From positions 84,886 through 148,885 of the forward strand of contig NZ_JAGSXH010000001.1 in NCBI RefSeq assembly GCF_018283645.1: a DNA stretch of 64,000 bases, given 5' to 3'. Positions 1 to 6,914 of this stretch are shown here, one piece after another (position 1 is the first letter of the stretch; each line of letters begins with the position of its first letter). The notes below the pieces were generated by a model. It saw only the letters and a program-made list of their open reading frames with translations, did no database searches and was not told where the DNA came from. The translations under genes were made by a program, and so were the position numbers. Origin of the DNA: Actinocrinis puniceicyclus. Lineage in GTDB: Bacteria; Actinomycetota; Actinomycetes; Streptomycetales; Catenulisporaceae.

Positions 1-2
1 TC

Positions 3-1016
3 GCGCTCGCGGTGCCGCGCGGCGGCCTGCTCGCGCTGCTCGGCGCCTCCGGCAGCGGCAAGACCACACTGCTGGACACGATCGCGGGTTTCATCGCGCC
101 GTTGCGCGGCGAGATCCGGCTGGCCGGCACGCAGGTGTCCGGCCCGGGCCGGCACGAGCCACCGGAGCGGCGCGGCGTCGGCGTCGTCTTCCAGCACTAC
201 GCCCTTTGGCCGCACATGCCCGTCGCGGACATCGTCGCGTACCCGATGCGCCGCGCCGGGACCGGCAAGACGGCGGCCCGGACCCAGGCGGCTGCGCTGC
301 TGGAGCGGCTCGGCATCGCCGCCCTGGCCGGCCGCAGGCCCGCCGAACTGTCCGGCGGGGAACAGCAGCGGGTGGCGCTGGCCAGGGCGCTGGCGCGGCA
401 GCCGGCCCTGTTCCTGTTCGACGAACCGACCGCCCACCTCGACGCGCACCTGCGCGCGCTCGTGCTCGACGAGGTCGCCCGCCGCCGGGTCGAGAGCGGC
501 GCCGCGGCCGTGTACGCGACGCATGACGCGGCTGAGGCGCTGGCCATCGCCGACACGGTGGCGGTGCTCGACCGCGGCCGGATCGCGCAGAGCGGGCCGC
601 CGCACGAGGTGTACGAACGCCCGGCCGGCCTCTCGGTCGCGCGGCTCACCGGCCCCGCCTGCGTCCTGCGCGTGCCGACCACCAGCCCGAACGACGGCGC
701 GACCGCGCAGATCACGATCGGTTCAGCCAGCGCGACGGTCCAATACGCATCCGACCGGCCATCACGCCGGGTGCTGGTCAGACCCGACTGGGCGGTGCTC
801 GGCGGCCCGTTCTCCGGCGTCGCCGCTCGGGTGCGCTTCCGCGGCCCGCATACCGACTACAGCCTCGACACGGACGCGGGCCGGCTCGACCTGCGCGTCC
901 CCGGACCACCGCGGCATTCCGCGGGCGAGCGCGTCGACTGGGCGCTGTCCCGCGCATGGCCGCTGCCCGAGCCGAGCGGCGCGAACGACCCGGCGCGTAT
1001 ACCGTCGAACTGCTGA
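3..1016 (+). CDS. ABC transporter ATP-binding protein (5' partial)
   Basis: Cytoplasmic ATPase subunit of an importer-type ABC transporter. The reading frame is open at the left edge, so the first residues are missing. Visible are Walker A (GASGSGKTT), a Q-loop (VFQHYALWP), the signature LSGGEQQR, Walker B (LFLFDEP) and the switch His (THD). About 120 C-terminal residues follow the ATPase core and fit the regulatory TOBE-like tail of the ferric, molybdate and polyamine importer group. The permease and binding protein must lie left of the window. It is followed closely by hypA and hypB, so a metal substrate such as nickel or molybdate is possible, but the sequence does not settle the substrate. 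Confidence 0.85.
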   Translation, partial: ALAVPRGGLLALLGASGSGKTTLLDTIAGFIAPLRGEIRLAGTQVSGPGRHEPPERRGVGVVFQHYALWPHMPVADIVAYPMRRAGTGKTAARTQAAALLERLGIAALAGRRPAELSGGEQQRVALARALARQPALFLFDEPTAHLDAHLRALVLDEVARRRVESGAAAVYATHDAAEALAIADTVAVLDRGRIAQSGPPHEVYERPAGLSVARLTGPACVLRVPTTSPNDGATAQITIGSASATVQYASDRPSRRVLVRPDWAVLGGPFSGVAARVRFRGPHTDYSLDTDAGRLDLRVPGPPRHSAGERVDWALSRAWPLPEPSGANDPARIPSNC

Positions 1017-1054
1017 GGAAATCCGGATTGCTGGGTGGTTCCGGGGAGTTCCGG

Positions 1055-1393
1055 GTGCACGAACTGGCTATCACCGAGAGCATCGTGGAGAGCGTCACGC
1101 AGCGCCTCCCCGACGCTCGGGTGGTGTGCGTGCGGCTGGCGATCGGCAGGCTTTCCGGCGTTTCGGTGCCCTCGGTCGAGTTCTGCTTCGGGCCGGCCAC
1201 CGAGGACACCGGGCTGGCCGGGGCGCGACTGGTGGTGGACGAGCCGGCCGGGCGGATGCGCTGCCGCGCCTGCGCCGCCGAGTTCGCGAGCGACGACCTG
1301 TTCGCCGTGTGCGACTGCGGCAGCATGGACGTGGACGTCATAGCCGGGCAGGAACTGCTGATCCGCGCTGTGGAGGTGCGTGGCCATGTGTGA
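1055..1393 (+). CDS. hypA: Hydrogenase maturation nickel metallochaperone HypA
   Basis: HypA delivers nickel, together with HypB, to the large subunit of [NiFe] hydrogenase. I start it at GTG 1055 because the product then begins V(M)HELAITESIVE, the conserved nickel-binding N-terminus, and a GGGGAG ribosome site lies about 7 bases upstream; an ATG 99 bases further up would hide that terminus. Length is 112 residues, usual for the family. The zinc domain has the first pair as CRAC, but the second appears as CDC (CxC) instead of the usual CxxC. It overlaps hypB by 8 bases, so the two are co-translated. The hydrogenase it would serve is probably the one at 28-30 kb. Confidence 0.9.
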   Translation: MHELAITESIVESVTQRLPDARVVCVRLAIGRLSGVSVPSVEFCFGPATEDTGLAGARLVVDEPAGRMRCRACAAEFASDDLFAVCDCGSMDVDVIAGQELLIRAVEVRGHV

Positions 1394-2294
1394 CACCTGC
1401 GGCTGCGGCGAAGAAGCCACGGTCAGACTCGGTGAAGTGCTCGGCCACGACGCTGTGCACGAATACAGCGGTGGGCATGAACACAGCGGTGGACATGAAA
1501 ACAGCGGTGGACACGATAGCAGTGGTGCGCACGAGCACGGTGCCGCGCACGAGCACCAGGGCGAGCACGATCGCAGCGCCGCGCATGCCCGCGCCTACGG
1601 CCGCGCGGACGAGGCCGCCGAACGCACCGTGGTGCTGGAGCAGCGCGTCCTGGCCAAGAACGACCAGTTGGCCCAGCGCAACCGGGAGCGTCTGGCCGCG
1701 CTCGGGGCCACCGCCGTCAACGTGATGGGCTCCCCCGGCGCGGGCAAGACCACGCTGCTCGAACGCACGGTGCGCGCCCTGGGTGGCACGCTGCCGCTCG
1801 CGGTCGTCGAGGGCGATCAGGAAACCGTGCTGGACGCCGACCGGATCGCGGCCGCCGGCGGCCGCGTCGTGCAGATCAACACCGGCGCGGGCTGTCATCT
1901 CGACGCCGGGATGCTGGCCGGCGCCCTCGACCGGCTCGGGCCCGAGCGCGGCGCTCTGGTCCTGGTGGAGAACGTGGGAAACCTGGTGTGCCCCGCGCTG
2001 TTCGACCTCGGCGCCGGCGCGGCCGCGGTGCTCGCCTCGGTCACCGAGGGAGCGGACAAGCCGTCGAAGTACCCGCACATGTTCCGGGCCGCCGACGTCG
2101 TGGTGTTGACGAAGACTGACATCCTGCCCTACGTCGAGTTCGACGTGGACGCCTTCATCGCGCGGGTGCGCGCCGTCAATCCCGGTGCCGAGGTCCTGCG
2201 TCTGTCCGCCACCGACGGCGACGGACTCGAGGACTGGTTCGCCTGGTTGCGTGATGTGCGTACCGCCGGCGCGGCTGATCGTTTCGTGCTCTGA
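1386..2294 (+). CDS. hypB: Hydrogenase/urease nickel incorporation GTPase HypB
   Basis: HypB is a SIMIBI-class GTPase that drives nickel insertion into hydrogenase with HypA. I chose ATG 1386, giving the typical start MCDTCGCG with a high-affinity nickel-site CxxCxC motif, and GGAGGTG sits 8 bases upstream. Residues about 20-75 are His/Gly-rich, built from near-identical 18-bp repeats around 1460-1520; this is a probable nickel-storage tract. The G domain starts near residue 110 with Walker A GSPGAGKTT, followed by VEGDQET, ENVGNLVCP and the base-recognition motif LTKTD. Length (302 residues) is normal for His-rich HypB. The gene follows hypA with an 8-base overlap. Confidence 0.95.
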   Translation: MCDTCGCGEEATVRLGEVLGHDAVHEYSGGHEHSGGHENSGGHDSSGAHEHGAAHEHQGEHDRSAAHARAYGRADEAAERTVVLEQRVLAKNDQLAQRNRERLAALGATAVNVMGSPGAGKTTLLERTVRALGGTLPLAVVEGDQETVLDADRIAAAGGRVVQINTGAGCHLDAGMLAGALDRLGPERGALVLVENVGNLVCPALFDLGAGAAAVLASVTEGADKPSKYPHMFRAADVVVLTKTDILPYVEFDVDAFIARVRAVNPGAEVLRLSATDGDGLEDWFAWLRDVRTAGAADRFVL

Positions 2295-2386
2295 TACCGG
2301 CGGCCTGCCGCGCCCCGGGAGCTGCTCGATAAGATGCGTGCCGCTGGTTCCGCGGCGGGACGCGGCGGGCGCGATCGGGGAGCGAC

Positions 2387-2806
2387 ATGACGCAGGAGCA
2401 GCAGGTTCGCAATCGTCCGGTGGTCGAGGAGTTCAGGGCCAACGGCGGCGTGGTCGGCGGCGCGTTCGAAGGCGTTGCGCTGCTGCTCCTGCACCACAGG
2501 GGCGCCAAGTCCGGCGCCGCTCACCTCTCACCGGTCGCTTATCTCCCGGACGGCCCGAACTGGGTCATCGTCGCGGCGAACGGCGGGCGGCCCACGCATC
2601 CGGGCTGGTACCACAACCTGCTCGCCCATCCGGAGACCGTGATCGAGGTCGGGACGAGCACCCGCCGGGTCACGGCCCGGGTCGCGGCCGGCGCCGAGCA
2701 CGACGCACTGACCGGGCGTTTCCTACGCGAATCAAAGTTCTTCGGCGGCTTCGCGCAGACCACCACGCGCACCATCCCGGTATTCGTGCTCGAACCACGG
2801 GATTAG
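2387..2806 (+). CDS. Deazaflavin (F420)-dependent nitroreductase-family protein
   Basis: Small beta-barrel protein of 139 residues in the Ddn/Rv3547-like family, whose members bind coenzyme F420 and reduce nitro compounds or quinones. The family core is visible: LLLLHHRGAKSGAAHLSPVAYL, then ANGGRPTHPGWYHNL and the pattern around PETVIEVG. Start ATG 2387 has a GGGGAGCGAC site. It stands alone, 92 bases after hypB, and converges on the regulator to its right. F420 chemistry fits an actinomycete and would also suit reductive metabolism, but no site ties the gene to the hypoxia set. The exact substrate is unknown. Confidence 0.85.
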   Translation: MTQEQQVRNRPVVEEFRANGGVVGGAFEGVALLLLHHRGAKSGAAHLSPVAYLPDGPNWVIVAANGGRPTHPGWYHNLLAHPETVIEVGTSTRRVTARVAAGAEHDALTGRFLRESKFFGGFAQTTTRTIPVFVLEPRD

Positions 2807-2815
2807 TGCCTGGCA

Positions 2816-2834
2816 CGGTCACGATCGGTGACCG
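2816..2834. terminator. Small inverted repeat between convergent genes
   Basis: Seven-base arms CGGTCAC and GTGACCG around a 5-base loop, in the 64-base gap between two convergent genes. Short and without a T tract, so only a weak terminator candidate. Confidence 0.3.
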
Positions 2835-2870
2835 AGAGCGGCGGACTTGCGGTCGAGTGGGCGCAGGCCG

Positions 2871-3512
2871 CTACGCCTCGGCCACCCGGCCGGCCCCGGC
2901 CAGAACCGTGGCAACGACGTCGCGCAGCGCGTCGGCGCTCGGCGCGGCTCCCTTCCGGTCCGCGAAGAGCAGATGCCCCGCGCCGATCAGCGTGGCCGCG
3001 AGCGTGCCGACGTCGGCGTCCGCGGCGACGCGGCCCAAGTCGCGTTCCGCGGCGAGATAGCTGGCGATCATCCGGGTGCCCTCGCCCAACAGCGGGATCC
3101 GCGCCGTACCGGCCTCCCGCAGCCGGGCGCGCAGGCCGTCGCGCGAGATGATCAGCGCGACGATCGCCACCACGACCGCGCCGAACAGCTCGGTCAGCGC
3201 GGCGGTGAGGTTTCCGGCGACCGTGCCCGTCCCCGCGCGAGCGCGCAGCGCGGTCGCCTCGACCTCGATCCTCGCGACCCGGTCGAGCACCAGCTCGGTG
3301 AGGAAGGCGTCGAAATCGGCGAAATGCCGGTGCAACACGCCCTTGGCGCAGCCGGCCTCCATGGTCACCGCCCGGCTCGTCAGCGCGCTGGGACCGTCGC
3401 GCAGCAGTACCCGCTCGGCGGCGGCGAAAAGCTGTTCGCGCGGGTCGCGCAACGCAACCCCGGTCGGCACCGCGTCACTCCTCGATCTCGCTCGGCTGCT
3501 CTCGTGGCTCAC
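2871..3512 (-). CDS. TetR/AcrR-family transcriptional regulator
   Basis: One-component repressor of 213 residues with an N-terminal TetR-type helix-turn-helix; the recognition segment reads GPSALTSRAVTMEAGCAKGVLHRHF with the usual RHF in place of YYHF. The remainder is a helical ligand-binding domain that I cannot assign to a ligand. An ATG at 3551 is possible but would lie inside an 18-bp palindrome that looks like the operator, so GTG 3512 is preferred. It is divergent from the methyltransferase at 3565; the shared 50-base gap holds a promoter and the palindrome, suggesting that it represses the methyltransferase and itself. Confidence 0.8.
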   Translation of the reverse strand: MSHESSRARSRSDAVPTGVALRDPREQLFAAAERVLLRDGPSALTSRAVTMEAGCAKGVLHRHFADFDAFLTELVLDRVARIEVEATALRARAGTGTVAGNLTAALTELFGAVVVAIVALIISRDGLRARLREAGTARIPLLGEGTRMIASYLAAERDLGRVAADADVGTLAATLIGAGHLLFADRKGAAPSADALRDVVATVLAGAGRVAEA

Positions 3513-3528
3513 CGCGGACCTTACCCGA

Positions 3529-3558
3529 TTGACTAATGGGCAATCGCCCATTCATAGT
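3529..3558 (+). promoter_or_regulatory. Promoter with embedded 18-bp operator palindrome
   Basis: TTGACT (3529-3534) and CATAGT (3553-3558) are spaced by 18 bases and read toward the methyltransferase. Between them lies the palindrome AATGGGC-AATC-GCCCATT (3535-3552), perfect in both 7-base arms. The start codon at 3565 is only 7 bases after the -10 element, so the message is probably leaderless. A repressor bound here would cover the promoter spacer; the adjacent TetR gene is the obvious candidate. Confidence 0.6.
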
Positions 3559-3564
3559 GGGCGG

Positions 3565-4389
3565 ATGACCACTATGACTCCGGAGCCGTCGCCGCCCGCC
3601 GGGAACGAGCCGCATCGGGCGCGGGAGATCGCACAGTCCTTCGGGGCGGACGCGGATCGTTATGACCGCGCCAGGCCCGGCTATCCCGACGCCCTGATCA
3701 AGCGGATCGTCTCCGCCTGTCCCGGTCGCGACGTCGTCGATGTGGGATGCGGCACCGGTATCGCCGCACGGCAGTTCCACGCCGCCGGCTGCCGGGTGCT
3801 CGGCGTGGAGGTCGACGCGCGGATGGCCGATCTGGCGCGGCGGACCGGAACCGAGGTCGAGGTGTCAACGTTCGAAGAATGGGATCCGGCCGGTCGGCGC
3901 TTCGACGCGGTCGTCGCCGCCCAGGCGTGGCATTGGGTCGATCCGGTGGCCGGGGCGGGCAGGGCGGCCGAGGCGCTGCGCGAGGGGGGTCGGCTGGCCG
4001 CGTTCTGGAACGTCTTCCAGCTGCCGCCCGACCTGGCCAGGGCCTTCGCCGAGACTTATCGGCGGGTACTACCCGAAACGGAGTTCTTCCAGCGGGCCGT
4101 TCCCGGGCTGGAGGTGTACGCGCCGATCTTCACCAAGGCCGCCGCGGGTATCGAGCAGACGGGCGCCTTCGACGAACCGGAGCGGTGGAACTTCGCCTGG
4201 CAGCGTTCGTACACCCGGGACGAATGGCTCGACCAGGTGCCCACCTTCGGCGGCCACAGCCGCTTTCCAGCGCAGACGCAGCGGGATCTGCTGGCGGGCC
4301 TCGGCGCCGCGATCGATTCGGTAGGAGGCAGCTTCCTGATGCAGTACGCGACCGTGGCCGTCACCGCAGCGCGTAAAACAGTCTCCTGA
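3565..4389 (+). CDS. Class I SAM-dependent methyltransferase
   Basis: 274-residue cytosolic methyltransferase. SAM-binding motif I is VVDVGCGTGIAAR, the acidic residue ending strand 2 is in VLGVEVD, and the post-motif AAQAWHWVDP is typical of the ubiE/tam-like 'methyltransferase domain 11' proteins. The N-terminal segment IAQSFGADADRYDRARPGYP is a common signature of this subfamily. The methyl acceptor is unknown. Start ATG 3565 has no ribosome site and lies close to the predicted -10, consistent with a leaderless transcript. Probably controlled by the divergent TetR regulator. Confidence 0.85.
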   Translation: MTTMTPEPSPPAGNEPHRAREIAQSFGADADRYDRARPGYPDALIKRIVSACPGRDVVDVGCGTGIAARQFHAAGCRVLGVEVDARMADLARRTGTEVEVSTFEEWDPAGRRFDAVVAAQAWHWVDPVAGAGRAAEALREGGRLAAFWNVFQLPPDLARAFAETYRRVLPETEFFQRAVPGLEVYAPIFTKAAAGIEQTGAFDEPERWNFAWQRSYTRDEWLDQVPTFGGHSRFPAQTQRDLLAGLGAAIDSVGGSFLMQYATVAVTAARKTVS

Positions 4390-4556
4390 CCAACGCTGGG
4401 GCTTCCCTCAGCCCGCAGGCCGGCCGCCGGCGGGCGCGATCGCGGTGCGCGGCGCCGCGCTACTTCGTTCGCCGGCGCCGCACTGCGTAATCGGTGCTGG
4501 TGGCTCTTGAATGCAGTCCGGCCGGGCACGCGTGCGTAAGCACACGAGAATGGGAG

Positions 4557-4591
4557 TTCCGCCGAGTACCGGCGACCGGTACTCGGCGGAA
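4557..4591. terminator. Perfect 16-bp hairpin, bidirectional terminator candidate
   Basis: Arms TTCCGCCGAGTACCGG (4557-4572) and its exact complement (4576-4591) enclose a 3-base loop. It lies between the convergent methyltransferase (ends 4389) and the small membrane protein (ends 4645 on the other strand). This is the expected place for a shared terminator, although no U tract is present. Confidence 0.55.
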
Positions 4592-4644
4592 GGCTCTCCA
4601 TATCCGGATATCTGGGCGGACCGGCCCTTACGCGACCGCTTCGA

Positions 4645-5052
4645 TCAGTGTCCGAAGACGTGCGGCCGGTGGCGTCGCCGCGGCGTGGTGGCGGCGACGT
4701 CGGTCTGCGTGGCGGTCACCGCGGGGTCGCCCTCATAGCTCCCGGTGTCGCGCAGCCGGTTCGCCATGGCGTCGCGCTCGGCCAGCGCGGCCGCCGTCTG
4801 CCGGCGCTGCTCGCGCCGGGAGACCCTGCGCCGCCGAGCCATCGCCGCGCCGCCGCGCATCATCAGCAGCCCAAGGCAGAAGATCAACGCCAGCACGATC
4901 CCGGAGATGAAGATCTCCAACGTGTTGAGCGTCCCGAGCGTGTTGCCGAACATGGTCACGGTGTATTCGGGGCCGCCGCTCGCGTTGTACGCGATCAGCA
5001 GTCCGGTGAACGCCCCGGCCGCGCCGGCCAGTAGGAGTCCTAGCAGCAGCAT
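4645..5052 (-). CDS. Small two-helix membrane protein
   Basis: 135-residue protein with two transmembrane segments, roughly residues 1-22 and 47-67, joined by a short extracytoplasmic loop (NASGGPEYTVTMFGN). A strongly basic, probably cytoplasmic tail follows (MARRRRVSRREQRRQ). ATG 5052 is chosen because GAGGTGAGG sits directly upstream; a GTG 9 bases earlier is possible. The layout resembles the small lipopolysaccharide-assembly-A-like actinobacterial membrane proteins, but no catalytic motif is visible and I do not assign a function. Confidence 0.65.
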   Translation of the reverse strand: MLLLGLLLAGAAGAFTGLLIAYNASGGPEYTVTMFGNTLGTLNTLEIFISGIVLALIFCLGLLMMRGGAAMARRRRVSRREQRRQTAAALAERDAMANRLRDTGSYEGDPAVTATQTDVAATTPRRRHRPHVFGH

Positions 5053-5438
5053 TGCCCTCACCTCACAAGGAATCGACGTATCGCGGATAACCGCGCTGAC
5101 CCGGTCGAAACAGTCCCTCGCGCGCTTTCATGCGGTTTGCGCGGCCACGGCCGCCCGGAACGGCGACGAACCGCGGACGCGCGCTGCGCGGGAGCCGAGC
5201 AGTTCGTCACCTCGACCTGCCCCGCGGTCCCATCCGTTGACGGCATGACGGCTGGCCGTGGGCGCGCTCCCGCCGCCGCCGGAGCGTTCGTGTTTCCCGA
5301 CCAGCGGCTCGGGTTTCTCGACCGGGCCGAAAACACGCGCACCAGGTCCCCGGCATCGGGTTGAATAAGACCCATGCCGACCTCGTGGGATCCGGAGTGT
5401 TTGGAGCCGTCACGGCCGCGGACCCGTCTGGAGGAGTC
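5053..5438. other. Intergenic region without a recognised gene
   Basis: About 386 bases between the small membrane protein and the Nudix gene, which are divergent, so both promoters must be here. I see no convincing -35/-10 pair, operator or small gene; the frames that cross it lack family signatures. Confidence 0.4.
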
Positions 5439-5933
5439 GTGACGATCTTCCGATGGATCAGCGGTGCCCGGCCGACCGACCTGCAAGTGCGCCAGGTGTA
5501 CGGCTTCTGCTTCGACGAGCGGGGCAGGGTGCTGCTCCGGGTGGACGGCGAGGACTACGGCCTACCCGGTGGCAGGCCGGAACGGGGTGAGGACGCCACC
5601 GCGACGCTCGCCCGGGAGTGCATGGAGGAAAGCCAGATCGAGATCGCCCGCCCGCTGTACTTCGGCTACCTGCGCGTCACCGACGACGGCGGCCCGCCCT
5701 ACGCGCAACTGCGCATGGCGGCCCGCATCACCGCGTTCCTGCCCCGCCACCCAGATCCGGACACCGGACGCACGTACCGCCGCCTGCTCGTGCCACTTTA
5801 CAAGGCCCCTGCGTTGCTGGGTTGGGGCACGGACGGACTGCTGCAGGCGGCCGGAGCCGTACACGCGGCCGAACTGCTCGGTATCAATCCCGACGCGGCT
5901 CACGACGAGGTGTGGCGCGACGAGGCGATCTGA
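5439..5933 (+). CDS. Nudix hydrolase
   Basis: 164-residue Nudix-fold hydrolase of nucleoside-diphosphate-linked substrates. The Nudix box is present as GGRPERGEDATATLARECMEES followed by QI: the G-x5-E-x7-RE-x2-EE pattern, with the metal-binding glutamates, is intact, and only the late glycine is replaced by Gln. GTG 5439 is chosen for the GGAGGAG directly upstream; earlier in-frame starts lack a ribosome site. A substrate cannot be read from sequence. It stands alone, 165 bases before the hydrolase/caspase module. Confidence 0.85.
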   Translation: MTIFRWISGARPTDLQVRQVYGFCFDERGRVLLRVDGEDYGLPGGRPERGEDATATLARECMEESQIEIARPLYFGYLRVTDDGGPPYAQLRMAARITAFLPRHPDPDTGRTYRRLLVPLYKAPALLGWGTDGLLQAAGAVHAAELLGINPDAAHDEVWRDEAI

Positions 5934-6098
5934 CCGGCGGCGACCGCCCGCCGACGGGCGGTGATCACGGCCGGCCGTGCCGCACGAGCTCTGCGAAGCA
6001 CGAAAAGCTGTGAACCCGCCGCCGCGCGGGCGAATTCGATTACGATGCCGAAGGGCTCTCATACATACGACTGTGCGTAAAACCGAGGTGGTGGCGGC

Positions 6099-6914
6099 GT
6101 GACGCGGATCGTCGGTGTCCACGGGGTCGGCAACCACCTGCCGGACCTCGACCCGGCCGGGGCGGGCGCGCAACTGGCCTCCGCGTGGAAGCAGGCGCTC
6201 GCGAAGCGCCAGGGCACAACGGTCGAGGTGCATGTCGCGTATTACGCCCATCTGCTGAATACCGAGGCTGCGCAAGGTCTGAGCGACGACGGTGACCCGA
6301 CGGCGCCGTCCCTTGACGCCGCGCTCGCCTGGGCTCGCGCGCTCGGTGCGCCGCCGGAGATCGCGCAGGGCCGTCTCACCCGTCCCGTGCGGCAGATCGC
6401 GGAGTGGATGGCGACGCGCTACGGCCTTGACAGCAAACTCGTGCGCTGGTTCGTGGCCACCTTCCTCGCGGAGGTGGAGGCGTATCTCGGCGAGCGCGAG
6501 GGCGCCGCGCGCCACGAGGCCCGGCTCATCGTGGCACAGGCCGTCGAGCGGCAGTGCCCGGACATCGTGATCGCGCACTCACTCGGCTCGGTCGTCGCGT
6601 ACGAGGCGCTTTGCACCCTCCCCGCGGGCACGGTCGGTCTCTTCGTCACGATCGGTTCGCCGCTGGCGATGCCGGACGTCGTTTACGACCGGGTGGAAAC
6701 GGCCGGCGCTCAACCCGCGCCGCGTCCCGCCGCGGTCGAACGGTGGATCAACGTCGCGGACGTCGGCGACCTGGTGGCGGTGCCCTCCCGGCTGGCCGGG
6801 CGTTTCGACGTCGACGCGGACCTGTCGGAAACGATCGGCGTGTTCGACTTCCACCGGGCCCGCAAGTACCTGGAGAGCAGGACGGTCGCGGCGATGATCG
6901 CGGCGGCGCGATGA
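6099..6914 (+). CDS. Alpha/beta hydrolase, partner of the caspase-NTPase protein
   Basis: 271-residue serine hydrolase. It opens with the oxyanion motif VHGVGNH (residues 7-13) and has the nucleophile elbow AHSLGS with Ser161; the first elbow position is Ala instead of Gly. Candidate acid and base are in NVADVGDLVAVP and FDFHRARKYL near the C-terminus. There is no signal peptide, so it acts in the cytosol; a lipase- or esterase-like activity is likely but unproven. Start is GTG 6099 behind GAGGTGGTGG. It ends in an ATGA overlap with the next gene, so both products are made together, the usual layout of a hydrolase effector beside a signalling NTPase. Confidence 0.8.
   Translation: MTRIVGVHGVGNHLPDLDPAGAGAQLASAWKQALAKRQGTTVEVHVAYYAHLLNTEAAQGLSDDGDPTAPSLDAALAWARALGAPPEIAQGRLTRPVRQIAEWMATRYGLDSKLVRWFVATFLAEVEAYLGEREGAARHEARLIVAQAVERQCPDIVIAHSLGSVVAYEALCTLPAGTVGLFVTIGSPLAMPDVVYDRVETAGAQPAPRPAAVERWINVADVGDLVAVPSRLAGRFDVDADLSETIGVFDFHRARKYLESRTVAAMIAAAR

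Noticed and set aside
6554..6910. N-terminal extension of the caspase fusion protein
   Set aside because: It would run through the hydrolase gene in another frame with a non-domain, Arg-rich sequence; ATG 6911 gives the usual ATGA overlap.
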